From the NCBI RefSeq assembly GCF_032854445.1, contig NC_088303.1, forward strand, positions 19,849,501 to 19,913,500: a stretch of DNA of 64,000 nucleotides, read 5' to 3'. The position numbers and the translations under genes are program-made. Source of the stretch: Liolophura sinensis. Lineage: Eukaryota; Mollusca; Polyplacophora; Chitonida; Chitonidae. A model generated the notes under the pieces. It had not been told where the DNA came from. It saw only the letters and a program-made list of their open reading frames with translations, and made no database searches. Numbering within the stretch: position 1 is the first letter of the stretch; the number at the start of each line of letters is the position of its first letter. This document shows, in pieces, positions 46,901 to 55,735 of this stretch.

Positions 46901-48880
46901 TGCTGGCTTGTTCTTCGATTGTGGACCAACATAACTAACATGTATGTATTTCCCAGTCAGTAACAATGTACGTCAGTTCAACATCTAGAAACCAGAAAAA
47001 TACTTGGCTGCCTGGTAATATTCCTTATAATATCTTTATGTGCATACATTTCTCAGGACTGGCAGTTTGGTTGTAATTTACAGCTTAGCTAAGGGTATTA
47101 TATTGTCAGCGTTGGTGTTGACTTAAAATAAGTGTGATTTGCACATCATCACACAAGCTTTGTATCAGTATTTTTTACAACCAGCATAGTGACTGATCTG
47201 GGAAAAAAATTAACAATTTTATTAGTTTAACTGAAACAGCAGTGCTTCACACAGAGGAGAGAATTGGCCGACAGGAAAGAACGCCATAGCAATTTGGCTT
47301 TACTCCCCCACTAAAATTATGATGTTGAGGATACCATCCAGTGAGCAAGCAGTTTTAGTCGGCAGATACTGGTACTATCTTTACCAGTTACCATACGTTA
47401 GGAAATATGACTCTCTGTCAACAAGTCATGTTGCATATTAGCTCTATGGCAGGTGATGTTTGTAGATCATGTAAATAAAGTTTTGGTCCAGATCTCGTAT
47501 GCAAGACGAAGCATATCACTAAACTGACATACATCTGACACAGAAATGGACAGGGACCTCAGACAACCACATCATACCGAGGGCAACATCAGTATGATGA
47601 GGAGAAAACTCTAAGAACCACTGAGTGCTGCGTAAGTCAATGTTTCTACATAAATATATATATATATACACCCACACACATATACTGGCCCACGATGAAT
47701 TGTATATTTATGTCACTAGTATTTTTTCTGAAAGATTGACTCTTGATAAAACAAAGTCATATTATGTGCATTAACATGTAAAGGTAGACATTACAGATAC
47801 TTATCGTGCATGGCACATTCGGCCATTCCCAAATTGAATGTCGGGAGCCTTTACCCATGCATAAAAAAACGGAATTTCATGTGACACGCTTTTATATACA
47901 TATTCTACAGTAATCAGATATGTCAAAATAGAATGAAATTGGACATTTAGAAGAGCTGTCTTACCCCATCTTGTCCTCTCCCCCACTTAGTTTAGAAATA
48001 TGGACGACAGTATGCCAGAATCAATGATGGCAAACTATTCTCGTGGTCATATATTCTTACCGGTGTTTGTTTTTATTTTACAGATATAAGTGTAATGGAG
48101 ATTATTCTATTTTTGGTGAAATATGCATGGTCCCTTGTAAAATTTTTCTATTTCGATAATGCCCCTTTATTTTCTGCAAAAATCAGGAAACATGTGTCGC
48201 TTTACACTACATTTTGACAGTTTACTTTCTAAGGAATTCCCTAGTCCAACAGCCATGGAGGTCAATGTGTGTATAGTATAGTTTTTTTTAGTATTTAGTA
48301 TTTACTGCCTGAGCTCATGGACCATACATGGACTAAACTACAACTACATGTCCCAACAAAGGAAGAAATGGTATGAATAAAATCTAGGCACCGAGAGGAG
48401 AATCTAAATATTTTGCTGTAATGTCTAACTGAGGGCTAGTCTAGCTGCCCAGTAAATTGATTCCTTCAATCTTTCGTCCATGTTTTCTTATTTATTTATG
48501 ACACGTATACTTCTGGAATCGATAAATGTTCATGTTTATCTCATATCTCATGTTAATCCATCCCTCCTTATGATTAAAGTTCACATGGGAAATATTTCAT
48601 ACTATAAAATTAACAAGCTGTCAGTATAGTCATGTTGTTGTTGTTGTTATCTGTGTACAGACATGTTGAGCTGTCACATTCCTGTCTACTGCCAGAAGAA
48701 TGCACTTGAGGAAACGGCCGCAAGTCTATCAAACAAAATAGCCAGCCCTTTCTAAAATTACCAGAAATTTAGCATAACACACAAGTAATCTCTGGGTCAC
48801 TGTGTTTTGAAACAGAACGTAACTCTCACCATATCGGAGGCCGACTTGGTCCGTCGTCGAGCGCCCGCTTTCCCCACCAT
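25781..48880 (-). CDS. CEP89: Centrosomal protein of 89 kDa, complete (21 coding exons, 773 aa)
   Basis: CEP89 (CCDC123) is a coiled-coil protein of the mother-centriole distal appendages needed for ciliogenesis; a mitochondrial role is also reported. Exons in transcript order: 48880-48830, 46843-46620, 46101-45986, 45285-45173, 42328-42113, 41652-41583, 40930-40814, 40040-39898, 38147-38097, 37554-37471, 37097-36997, 34343-34228, 33748-33583, 32404-32341, 32020-31917, 29539-29440, 29069-29028, 28488-28399, 27574-27528, 27291-27169, 25964-25781 (TAG). They total 2322 nt, every phase joins and every intron is GT-AG. Family matches in order: LYAVPNK, TVHRLNIELSKYQAKY, GLPSKGPIPSWL, LILEENQILMEQ, ELSAHDHLAALI, VGKLEEKLK and the C-terminal EEDLEVMWQ. 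Residues from about 210 to 740 are mostly coiled coil. Length and motif order match human CEP89 as recalled. Introns carry an exceptional load of tandem arrays. Confidence 0.95.
26090..27120. repeat. CT-rich tandem array, 30-bp unit, in CEP89 intron
   Basis: The unit is about CTAGTCTCTTCTCTCTCCCA plus TACTCCTGAC, nearly perfect from 26146 to 26390 and degenerating to the right. A SINE (26821-27057) splits it. On the minus strand it is purine-rich and gives a ten-residue repeat ORF (EYGREKRLGQ) that lies in an intron. On the transcribed strand it is polypurine, unlike a normal polypyrimidine tract. Confidence 0.92.
26821..27057 (+). mobile_element. Full-length SINE inserted in the 30-bp array, 13-bp target-site duplication
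   Basis: The head is GGAGCCTCCGTGGCTCAGTT. The duplicated target TACTCCTGGTCCA lies at 26808-26820 and 27058-27070, and both copies are part of the surrounding CT-rich array. The element lacks about 35 bp of the usual CATAATGCTGGC...TATAAGTG section and ends AAATAAATAAATAAA. Confidence 0.93.
29126..29332 (-). mobile_element. MITE-like element, family A copy 3 (reverse)
   Basis: Read in reverse it matches copies 1 and 2: GCTTCATAAAACTGTGCAAA and AATCTTTTAAAATATTGGTA correspond to their interior, and GTTGAAGAATTAGGG is the terminal repeat. It lies in a CEP89 intron. Confidence 0.78.
29655..29943. repeat. Tandem array, nine copies of a 32-bp unit
   Basis: The unit is GCCATGTCCAGCTGTCGCTC plus ATTCAGCTGCAG, with very few differences between copies, which suggests recent expansion. 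CAGCTG occurs twice per unit. It starts about 115 bp upstream of the acceptor of the CEP89 exon at 29539. Confidence 0.95.
30000..31370. other. CEP89 intron, no feature recognised
   Basis: Between the 32-bp array and the SINE at 31372 I see only unique-looking intronic DNA, including an isolated TATATATAATATATATA run near 31317. No exon with family similarity was found; the flanking exons join in phase without one. Confidence 0.6.
31372..31640 (-). mobile_element. Full-length SINE, reverse orientation
   Basis: A (TTTCA)n tail, then TTGGTGTTTTACGCCTTACT, GCCAGCATTATGGTGGGTGG, ACGGCCGGAGAGAAAGACAG, GCGCTAACCAACTGAGCCAC and AGAGGC at the head. Target duplication not certain. It lies in a CEP89 intron. 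Confidence 0.88.
32595..33450. repeat. Tandem array, 26-bp unit (about 18 tight copies plus diverged copies)
   Basis: The unit is AACAAACTCTCATGGGAGGG plus TGGGAT, almost invariant from 32640 to 33095. From 33117 to 33450 diverged versions follow (CTCTTGTGGAAGTGTGG, CTCTTCTGCAAGTGTGG). The gradient from diverged (next to CEP89 exon 13) to homogeneous implies growth away from the exon. Confidence 0.93.
33429..33632. repeat. 102-bp tandem duplication spanning the CEP89 exon 13 donor
   Basis: Two copies (about 33429-33530 and 33531-33632) share CTCCTGGAAATATGAATAGC, GTAAGAACTGCTAGCCCTCA, CCTCTTTATCTCTGTGACCG and TCCTATCTTCTGTGTGCACC. The right copy contains the genuine exon end; the left copy is a decoy with an intact donor and a possible acceptor (CATATTTCCAG on the minus strand). 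They differ at only a few positions. Confidence 0.93.
33583..33748 (-). CDS. CEP89: CEP89 exon 13, with 3' end duplicated downstream
   Basis: It encodes MAKLSRRVVSISSEKADSER, EIEQLRKSLKQLKEKYDES, then LVHTEDRTVHTVTEIKR, ending AGAG|GTGAGG in phase 2. The last 50 or so exon bases plus the start of the intron occur again 102 bp further on (see 33429-33632). Confidence 0.92.
34228..34343 (-). CDS. CEP89: CEP89 exon 12
   Basis: After the Trp completed across the junction (TG|G) it reads SKLEEQARLILEENQILMEQ, then NVQQNKFKDLHKAHSQE. Human has QTQAKLVLEENKLLLEQ, as recalled. The 83-bp satellite begins about 100 bases upstream of its acceptor. Confidence 0.94.
34440..36787. repeat. Satellite-like array, 83-bp unit, about 25 copies
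   Basis: Repeats recur at exactly 83 bp (AATGTCTGG at 34838, 34921, 35004). Constant part: GTCTGGACCAAAATCAAAGC, ATGCCTTAAT, ATAGGACAGTGTTCTGAACA. The remainder has two forms, one with CTGAACATCCACAAGTCATG and one with CCTGCACACACACATGGCAT, which often alternate and give a partial 166-bp higher-order period. It fills most of one CEP89 intron. Confidence 0.95.
34495..34770 (+). mobile_element. Full-length SINE inserted in the 83-bp satellite, about 12-bp target-site duplication
   Basis: The head is GGGGCCTCCGTGGCTCAGTC with B-box GTGAGTTCAAGACCAGCTCA; the 3' end is GGCGTAAAACACCAATC plus about 25 A. The target AAAATCAAAGCA is duplicated (34483-34494 and 34767-34778, the second merging with the poly-A). 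The element interrupts the first 83-bp unit of the array. Confidence 0.94.
36790..36925 (-). mobile_element. SINE, 3' half, reverse orientation
   Basis: GGCTGGTGTTTCACTCTGTA, CTCAAGAGTATTTCACTTCT, AGCATTATGGTGG, CGGGCAGAGCCTGGGGGAAA, ACCATCCGCAGGTTGCTG. It abuts the end of the 83-bp array. Confidence 0.82.
37195..37388 (-). mobile_element. SINE lacking the head, reverse orientation
   Basis: CTGGTGTTTTACACCGTACT, CAAGAAATATTTCACCTAGA, ACATTATGGTGGGG, GAAGTCAGCATGAGCTGGAC, TTGAACTCACAGCCACC. It stops before the A-box. Confidence 0.85.
38097..38147 (-). CDS. CEP89: CEP89 exon 9, 51-nt exon with the GLPSKGPIP motif
   Basis: It encodes AQEIVGLPSKGPIPSWL. The human protein has GLPSKGPIPPWLLD at the same place, as recalled. 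Acceptor CTTAACAG, donor CTG|GTAAGT. The 42-bp tandem array begins about ten bases upstream of its acceptor, so the branch point must lie in or beyond repeat DNA. Confidence 0.94.
38152..38938. repeat. Tandem array, 42-bp unit, about 18 copies, open on both strands
   Basis: The unit is ACACTGAGTAACAACACCGG plus TACATACACAACAACTACCTGT in two parts. Because 42 is a multiple of three and the unit lacks stops, it leaves 264 codons open on the minus strand (VVVYVPVLLLSVQ) and 225 on the plus strand (TCTLSNNTGTYTT). Neither is a gene: it is intronic. On the minus strand each unit contains TACAG|GTAG. Confidence 0.95.
39690..39810 (-). mobile_element. MITE-like element, family B copy 2 (reverse, partial)
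   Basis: It starts ACCCCATTCTTTAACCTTTC, then ATGAAAGAGCAACTTTCAGA, then GAAGACAAAACTACATTGGT and GGATAGGCCAATTT. These are the inverted counterparts of family B copy 1. The distal end is lost. Confidence 0.72.
39898..40040 (-). CDS. CEP89: CEP89 exon 8, conserved coiled-coil core
   Basis: It encodes DRVGSSVLKKQLHELKEDCD, then TVHRLNIELSKYQAKYRP. The human sequence, as recalled, has MTVHRLNVELSRYQTKFR. The acceptor must be CTGTCAG|ACAGG: the AG four bases further on would put TAG in frame. Confidence 0.95.
41008..41105 (-). mobile_element. Fragment of another short-repeat family
   Basis: TTGATTGGTGTTTTATGAAG, CACTCAATAATTTTTCACTT, ATGGGTGGAGGAAACAGGAG. The GGTGTTTTA start resembles the main SINE tail, but the ATGGGTGGAGGAAAC body is different. 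A relative is at 42412-42540 (TTCATGGGTGGAGGAAAACT). Confidence 0.55.
42113..42328 (-). CDS. CEP89: CEP89 exon 5
   Basis: A 72-codon exon in phase 0: KHHRHSGLAIAAAAEQHVDS, DPEESLAMKRYHQEDLATTP and REVRDAMRAVRDLPAIDSED, ending AAT|GTATGT. It is markedly more GC-rich than its surroundings. No specific motif is recognised; it lies just before the coiled-coil region. Confidence 0.9.
42412..42540 (-). mobile_element. Fragment of the same second family
   Basis: TTATTTATTTATTGTATTGG, TATTTAAAACTGTGCTC, TTCATGGGTGGAGGAAAACT, GGGAGAACCAGTGACCTTTG. It shares the ATGGGTGGAGGAAA block with 41008-41105. Confidence 0.55.
42580..44150. other. CEP89 intron, no feature recognised
   Basis: AT-rich intronic sequence with no exon, array or repeat I can name. 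The flanking exons 4 and 5 join in phase 0 without an extra exon. Confidence 0.6.
44166..45240. repeat. 119-bp tandem array made of an exon end plus its splice donor
   Basis: On the minus strand each unit reads GAGATACAGCAGGGGCTTGA, a diverged copy of the exon 4 coding part (VYAVPNKLISQK), AAG|GTGTGT, then 35 bases of intron. Nine donor-bearing positions are seen: the genuine one at 45173 and about eight decoys. At least six decoys keep AAG|GTGTGT; the one near 45054 has lost the GT. Unit length drifts from 120 to 118, so most copies do not keep frame with each other. Confidence 0.93.
45173..45285 (-). CDS. CEP89: CEP89 exon 4 (LYAVPNK motif), source of the 119-bp array
   Basis: The acceptor is GTGTTCCAG. 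It encodes GHRYHILEPSEIKQELDG, then LQQDPVAALYAVPNKVISQK, ending AAG|GTGTGT. LYAVP is also present in the human N-terminal region as I recall it (DLYAVPHR). Its last 80 or so bases and the first 35 of the intron are the parent of the downstream tandem array (44166-45170). Confidence 0.93.
45608..45890 (+). mobile_element. Full-length SINE with 8-bp target-site duplication
   Basis: The head is GGGACCTCTGTGGCCCAGTT with B-box GTGAGTTCAAGTCCAGCTCA; a complete body follows; the tail is (AAAT)n. TTCACCTT flanks both sides (45600-45607 and 45891-45898). It lies in the CEP89 intron between exons 3 and 4. Confidence 0.9.
46620..46843 (-). CDS. CEP89: CEP89 exon 2, proline-rich N-terminal region
   Basis: It encodes STIGAALLPPMAFLAVPSTP, then SEMLNTSAIGRLSHTAPP and DDAFSDPDSSLYDYEHMNDP. 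Low-complexity Pro/Ser-rich sequence precedes the coiled coil, as in vertebrate CEP89. The donor is GACCCAGG|GTAAGG, leaving in phase 2; a donor one base earlier is possible but weaker. Confidence 0.88.
46900..48829. other. CEP89 intron 1, no exon recognised
   Basis: About 2 kb of AT-rich DNA with a short TA/CA microsatellite at 47653-47682. Exons 1 and 2 join in phase 0, so no missing exon is required. Confidence 0.65.
48830..48880 (-). CDS. CEP89: CEP89 first coding exon
   Basis: The ATG at 48880 lies in a favourable context (CAAAATGG) and encodes MVGKAGARRRTKSASDM before the donor GATATG|GTGAGA. The basic, Ser-containing N terminus resembles other CEP89 proteins. The exon ends in phase 0 and fits exon 2, whose acceptor is TTTGTACAG. 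Confidence 0.8.
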
Positions 48881-49010
48881 TTTGAAAACCGCGAAGCAAC
48901 CGTAAACAGTGCGCACTGCGCATGTCAGAGAGACCAGACGTCACCACTTTCGTTTTCGCCGCCGAACGTTTAGTATCATTAATTTATCACAAGCTAGGAC
49001 CAAACAAGCT
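48881..49010 (-). promoter_or_regulatory. CEP89: Probable CEP89 5' UTR and promoter region
   Basis: The 130 bp before the CEP89 ATG are richer in GC and CpG than the flanks (CGTCACCACTTTCGTTTTCG, CCGCCGAACG) and lack an obvious TATA box, which would fit a housekeeping-type promoter. No transcription start can be fixed from sequence alone. Confidence 0.35.
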
Positions 49011-49947
49011 GAACGTAAGTCTGTCAGTGACGTAAAAGAACCAAACGCATTGCAATTTAATTCCTACACAAACGTGTACGTGTATTTGTTTTTATTATGA
49101 ATACGGTGGAAAACACCGTATAAATAAATAATTTATCGGTGTTCAGGCGCATGCCGCCATAGGCCACGCTGATTTATATTTCACTTAGGCCTACATGGCG
49201 GTAGTCTGGTTTGATTATCAAAGAAAACCATAATTAATTCTTTGTGACATGTTGGTATGTGTTAAACAATTATGAATGCTATGTTGTTTTAAAAGATCTG
49301 ATTAATTAGCTGAATATCATGAACTAAATAAAATGGCTCATAGGCTTGTATAAAGAAATATGCATCCGCGTTTAGTGGGCTAGGCCACTGCTGCATATGC
49401 ATGGTAACGTGGACATTTCCGCAGGCAAAGAATAAGAAAATGTAGGGACTATTATATATAGGCCATAACGCAGATCAAATTTAAAATATCGCCGTTATTT
49501 ATATTAGAACTAAAATGACACGTACGTTCGATGCCACCAGGATTCTACTTTGACGACTGAATTTGGATTCCCGCATTGGTAGAACCAAAATTATGATGTT
49601 CATGGCTCTTAATGTAAACAATCTGATTCATCTTTCCGTGGAGCAACGCTCAGTGATGTAAAATGATATAGGCAACGCATATACTATGAGCATGCGATGG
49701 CATGTAGATTGCCATAACTGAATGATATTTTCGTAACAACGAGCTATGAATTGTTCCATTCAGTATCCCGATATTCAGAGCCTGTGTGTGTTTGTAAGGG
49801 TGTCCACGAGGCATTGCCGTAACCGCCCGCAATAATTGTAGGTATACATATTCCGGCATGTATATTTATCTACAGATACCACCCGGAGCTCAAAATGTAC
49901 GCCGTCCATGGTACACCATATGATTTGGTTGACAACATATAGAAAAA

Positions 49948-50095
49948 GGGGCCTCCGGCCGTGGCGGAGGTGGTTATAGCGTGTCAGCGCGGCGCAGTTC
50001 TGCCCGCTTTCTTCCCACTATGATATTGACCGCCATGATATATGTGAAATATCCTTGAGTACAGTGAAAAAAAAGGCAATCAAATAAATAAATAT
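49948..50095 (+). mobile_element. SINE with large internal deletion
   Basis: The head GGGGCCTCCGGCCGTGGC and GTGTCAGCGCGGCGCAG is followed directly by the 3' part (TTCTTCCCACTATGATATTG, GTGAAATATCCTTGAGTACA) and AAATAAATAAATA. Confidence 0.8.
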
Positions 50096-50251
50096 ATGGA
50101 AAAAGCAAGCATACAATATATGTGGCCTATGTAGTATGGTTTACCTGCATGTGTAAGAATATATCCGTGCGGTCTTGAATGCACGTGTGTATGTAAATGC
50201 ATTTGTATTTCGGCTTAAGGTAATGTACCGGTAAATCATGGAAATCTATAC

Positions 50252-50552
50252 ACAGTATTATCGTTGATGGGGATTACACTTTCTGAATATAGCACAGATT
50301 CTAATGCTGAAAACTGACTGAGACCACTGTGGGTTTCGAACCAGCGAGTCAGGCACCAAAACGCCAGCAATACTTGTTAACCGTCTAGACCACTCGACCA
50401 ACAGGCCTTCTACGAAAACAGAAGGTAGTTGACCGGTAGACTTCACAGCGAACATGCATTACCCATCTGATGATCACAAATGACACCACTCCCTTAGGTG
50501 AATATATCAGATTATATTCAGAAAGTGTAATCCATATTAACGATAATACTGT
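50252..50552. mobile_element. 301-bp MITE-like element with about 40-bp inverted repeats and a tRNA-like core
   Basis: The left arm 50252-50291 (ACAGTATTATCGTTGATGGG, GATTACACTTTCTGAATATA) is the inverse of 50513-50552 with about three mismatches. Inside, on the minus strand, are an A-box-like TGGTCGAGTGGTCTAGACGG and a B-box-like CTGGTTCGAAACCC, 45 or so bases apart, as in a tRNA-Leu/Ser-derived sequence. The combination of long TIRs and a tRNA-like core is unusual. Confidence 0.75.
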
Positions 50553-52674
50553 TACTTAATCCACTTTCTAAAATGACATCTAAAACCTGTCAAATCTATA
50601 CACCCCCAAAGTACATAATAAGGTTGTACATAAACTTACCCAAGCGTTTCAAAGTACAAAGTGTGCAAAGGAGATTAATTAGTATAAATTAGACTTACAC
50701 ATACAAATACAATTAACTTAATGCAGATAAGGTTTAAACACATGAGGTATTCATTAATAGCCAATATTTAAGTGAGTGAATTGAAGTGTATATACTACTT
50801 GTATTTCTATATAGGCATACTTCAACATCAGGCGACGAACACTACACAGTGCTTTGTTCAAGGCCATACATGAACTCCATGGTCAGCGACTGTAACATAT
50901 ATTGCTTTAGTATGTAGCTTATGTACTATTACATGCACGCTTTTTGTACCATTTAAAATACATTGTTCAGATCTTGTTAACATAAATGTTTTACGGGCGA
51001 CATAATTAAGAAATGAAAATTCAAAGAAAGCAGCTCCATATAACACTGTGAAATAGTTTGGAAAAGGGTGTCACAGGTTCGAATACGGACTGGGATCGGC
51101 TTTAATGCGAGAGGTTTGTCAGATGTCTGCAGGCGAGTACAATGTATGAAGTTCGTTTTATATACTCCACCCATAAACCTGATAACCATCTCCAGAATGG
51201 CGTTCAATGCACCCATCAAATACAGAGAAACAAATAAATAAGAAACTTATCATAATATCTGGAAAAGAAAGGTAATCATTATTCATGCGAAAAGCCATGC
51301 AGATAACAGAAAGGTGTGAATATATTAAATGACCATTTGTGAACTATTTCGTAGGGCACCTTGGCTATATTAAAATATATAACACTCACGCCGCACCAAC
51401 GAAAGCTTGTTTTTTTTTCTTCTCCATGTTAGATCACATTCAACTTTTTACTTGTTCATACAAAATATATTGTTAGGACAACTGCGCCTGATTTTTGACC
51501 GTCGATATACAACGCCGTATAATTGCATGGATGGATATCAGGATATCCCTGTTTGATGAAGACATATGTTAATGGTAATACACATGTAATCGACTTACAA
51601 CCTGTTAACAATCCGAAATGAATTAGGGGCCAGCCATGAATTATACCAGCCAAAGCATGTGCTTTACTGTTTCCAACATTTGTCCCTCACATTTCTTTAA
51701 CATGTTTCTGTTGGGATAACACTTTTCTGTGTTAAATGAAAACAACACAAGTTTCTGTGTTAGATTTCAACAGAGGTGTTTTTTTTGTGTGTGTGTTGTT
51801 AACAGAGAATATAAAGCATTTGCCGTGGAATTTATTGAGTGATGTTTCAGTATATTCAGAGGGCAAATGAATGTACATTATCTTATATGCAATGCATGGA
51901 CACTTGATCGATTTTTATGTATAAAGGTACACCAAAAACAATAGTTCCTTCGCATTATGAGGTGAATCCGAGCCCAGCAGTCATGGCCACATTTATCACA
52001 TTATTAACAAAAGAATTGTTCTCTACAAACTATGATTGTACATGTGTATAAAACCATTTCACATATATGTGCAATAACCGTTTATTTTACATGTGTATAA
52101 ATAATTGAACATAATTGAACAATTGTACAATTGTTTTACATATATTTATAATTAGAGACTGGGATTTAACATATATATTAATCCCAGCTTGACATAATGA
52201 ACCAACATTAGAAAAATGTTTGATATCTTTGAGGGAAGTGCTCACTATTGGTAGTTAATTAATCTAATTACAGTTAACACGGGATACAATGCATCCGCAC
52301 ACGCAAATAGATGACAATATAATGTAAAAGACTCACCTACGTCTACTCTAACGTCACATATACATATACATGTATAATAGAACCTGAATGAACTTCAAAC
52401 GTTGTAGGTAGAACTTGCTCCTGTAGCCTTGGTCACCTACGTTTGCCCAATCTATGTCATGACCGGATTTCACTTTGGCAGTCCGGCCAAATGCATGTAA
52501 TTATATTAGGTCTGTCCTCAAGGGCTCTCGGTGGCCAATATACCTGGCTTCAGTCGGACGTCCAATGTAGGTCCTATAGCCCTTCACCACTGAGTTCGAC
52601 TGTTCGGTAAAATCGAATAGATATTTCGATAAAATAATTTTAAAATCAGAGGGACCGGTCGTGGTCGATTACTT

Positions 52675-52738
52675 ATTTATCTGATTGGAATTTTAAGCCG
52701 AACTGAAGAATATTTCACTTATACTACAGTGGCCAGCA
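52675..52738 (-). mobile_element. SINE tail fragment, reverse orientation
   Basis: TTATTTATCTGATTGGAATT, TTAAGCCGAACTGAAGAATA, TTTCACTTATACTACAGTGG, CCAGC; the rest is absent. Confidence 0.75.
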
Positions 52739-55395
52739 AACCTCGTGGTCTGTTAGTAAAGCGTGATGCGTTTCTGCCAAGTCAAATGATATACGATGCG
52801 TTGTGCAGTCTGTCGCAGGAAATCACTGAGGTTCTCATTCTCAGCTCCTCTTGGGTCTTGGGTCTTGCGATTAAGCGGTCGACAACGCCAAAAAGCCAGT
52901 TCTATATAGGTGGCCTAGCTTACATGGAGATGATTTGCCAGTTACTGGGAGAAGGCTCGAGCATTTCGCTTTCCTAAACCCATATTTCTTAAAATATTCT
53001 TCAACACAACACTGAACAATATTCATGTAGGTATATCAGACGAGGCGTTCTTAACTCAGCGAAATTTGACATCCACTATAAGGTTATAGTTGGACATGCG
53101 ACCACAATGTTTCGATAATGTGCAAAAGACCTCTTTGATACCATAACTTTAGTTTTAGTCTGCACCAGGGGTTGCACAAATTACAAAAAGCAGGAGAAAC
53201 ATCAATATATCGTGGACTCTCAGTTAATAATATAATAAGACCGATGTAAAAGGGTGGATTGTATTGTTTATGAAGCAAAGAAAATTGAGCAGTCTATATT
53301 TCATGCACACTATTAGCTGAATATTCAGTTGACCTATACATTTACATATACATGTAAGATTTGCAAGGTTTTCAGCTGGCTTGATAACAACTCGTCAACA
53401 GTCTATATGCCCAGCGGTGTAGTTCTTTTATTTACACCCATTATTACGGTGAGTTAAGGTAGATTAGCTCAGGTAAGTAAACGCTCTTGTCATTTCCTTA
53501 CCTGAATATACAAGTCTGAAAACTGCATTGTCAGAGCAAATATCTGATTTTTTGACTTTCCTTCAAGACTATTGGTAATTGACAGTTTGAGGACTAAGAT
53601 TAAGGACTTTATTATTCCGTAATACTCTTTACAGAGTGAAAATGTTTACTTTGAAGTTGGACAAAAAAGAAGCAAAAAAAAAAAAAAATAAAATAAAATA
53701 AAAAAACAGTTCTGAAGTGCATGTCAAATTTTTACAACCTAGTAAATTAAGTTTTTATTTCCACTTGATAAAATCAGTCTTCTAAACTACTACATCAAAA
53801 TGTACGGACGTACTTGTATAGAGCCTTGTATAAATGCATTAACTGAATAGACCCTAAAGTAATTTATTTCTTAATGGATATATCATTCGTTGATGAACGC
53901 AATACTATGAAAATTCATTGTTTTGATGATGACACTGAATCCTTGATATCGCAAGAAGATTTGGTTCGAGAAACATTCTACAACGAGCGGTGGACATCAG
54001 GCAACATGGCTTGAACACTGACAAACTTCGAAGTTAACATGACCGCTAGTTCAGTAGCATTTTCATCATGACAAAGACTTGACTATTCTATCCAAAGGTG
54101 CTTGTGATTAACCTGTAACTAGCACCTGTAGATTTTCCGGGGATACATCAACCACTTCCAGAATGTTCGACCCAAAACGTTGTTCTGTAGATCTCTAGAT
54201 ATTCGCTATTTAGAGATGACATTGTGCCCGTACTCTCTCCCAGCAGTAAAGTGGACAACCATGTTTCAAGGGCATGTATCATGTAAATGCAGTTGTTTTC
54301 TACTGGACAAAAACAAACGAGCCTCCTGTCCAAATTGCAGTTTCCTTTGGTGTTTGGGGTCATGGAAAGACCTCTACTGTGTACCATTCGGAATTTAACA
54401 TTTGGATATTTAGACCTGAACTTAACAGTTAATATTTTAGGGCACAACTAGGATAGAATGCCCTAAAATGTTGTCTTCTGTCGTTTTCTGGCTGCAAAGG
54501 AAGCTACTGGTGCAGTCTTTCTCTTCCCTGTAGCTCACATCTCTCCCAATCCATAAAGGGACAAAATTTGATCATTCATCGGCAAATCAGCAAAATCTAT
54601 GTTTGAAAAGATTAGGTTGAATTAGTTAAGGAAATATTCCTGAAGGTTGAGTTGATTGCTGAGTTGATTGGGAGTTCAAATAGCGCTGTTATTGTATGAC
54701 TGTTGGCAATATATGAGTTACCACACTGAACAGTGAGTATGCTTGTTAAAGGGGTAACTTCTGCTAAGTTGAGACGAGAGATGAGACGTACGAGATGGTA
54801 CATTGAACAAAACAAAAGAAAGCTGTTATGCTTCTTACACAGCAGCTCTTCACTGCTTAGTGCATCAAAGAACAGGGATATAGTAGCGACTTTTCTTCAA
54901 TAACTCTTCTTCTCGAAAAGCACTCCGGAGTAATATATTTTGAAAATAAGCATTACCTTTAATTGTGGATATATGAAAGAAACTCTGTACATACCGCACA
55001 GTTCTGTAAAGGTCCACAATAAAATCCTGATTAAGTGGAGTCTTAAACACGTGTTTCGTAAGGAAAAAAATATTCATTTTTCATACGACGCATGTAGTAT
55101 GCATTTTGAACCTATTTTTTTCTCTATCTCAAGCCGCCAAGGAACGCAGCATTTCACCGAATCGCTCCAAATAAAAGTCCAACCGTCCCTGTCAAAGAGG
55201 TTGCCACCTTTAGGTCTGTCATATTGTCTTCTAGGGTAAATGGCGATTTGTGTAGGTTTCCTTATAATACCTGCCCAGTTTCCCCTGATAATAAACCTAT
55301 AGCCGCCATTATGGAAGATAGATACTGACCAGAGCAGAGTGTTTAGGTATTTAACACTAATTATATATGTGTGCGTATTACATTGCTGTTTTTTT

Positions 55396-55735
55396 AGGTC
55401 TGGTAGCAACCTGCGGATTTTACGGCCACCATCATGCAGGCCGTGGTCGTGTAAGTTTATTTATTTATTCCCTTGATTGGTGTTTTACGCCGTAGTCAAG
55501 AATATTTCATACTACGTCGGCCAGATCACGGTGAGAGGAAATCGGGCACAGCTCGAGAAGAAGCCAATATGAACTGGACTTGAACTCACAGCTACCGCAT
55601 TGGTGGGAGGTTCCTAGGTCATTGTGCCGAGCTGGAGTGCTAGCCCCTTCGGCCATGGAGACACCTCCTTCCCCCTCCCATTCATCGTCCTTGAGTATGG
55701 CGTAAAACACTAATCAAAATAAATAAATAAATATA
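55396..55735. mobile_element. Nested SINEs: plus-strand copy split by a minus-strand copy
   Basis: The plus-strand fragment 55396-55446 (TCTGGTAGCAACCTGCGGAT, ending CCGTGGTCGTGTAAGT) is interrupted by a minus-strand SINE (about 55447-55680, from TTATTTATTTATT through GTTTTACGCCGTAGTCAAGA to GGCCATGGAGAC). The plus-strand copy then resumes at TCCTTGAGTATGGCGTAAAA. The break falls at a single place in the family consensus. Confidence 0.75.

Noticed and set aside
48909-49100. Divergent gene sharing the CEP89 promoter (63-codon ORF)
   Set aside because: The ORF has no recognisable content and no downstream exon in phase was found.
50330-50410. Functional tRNA gene on the minus strand
   Set aside because: A- and B-box-like motifs are present but acceptor arms do not pair and it sits inside an inverted-repeat element.
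52729-52977. 82-codon plus-strand ORF
   Set aside because: It starts inside a SINE tail fragment and has no recognisable similarity.
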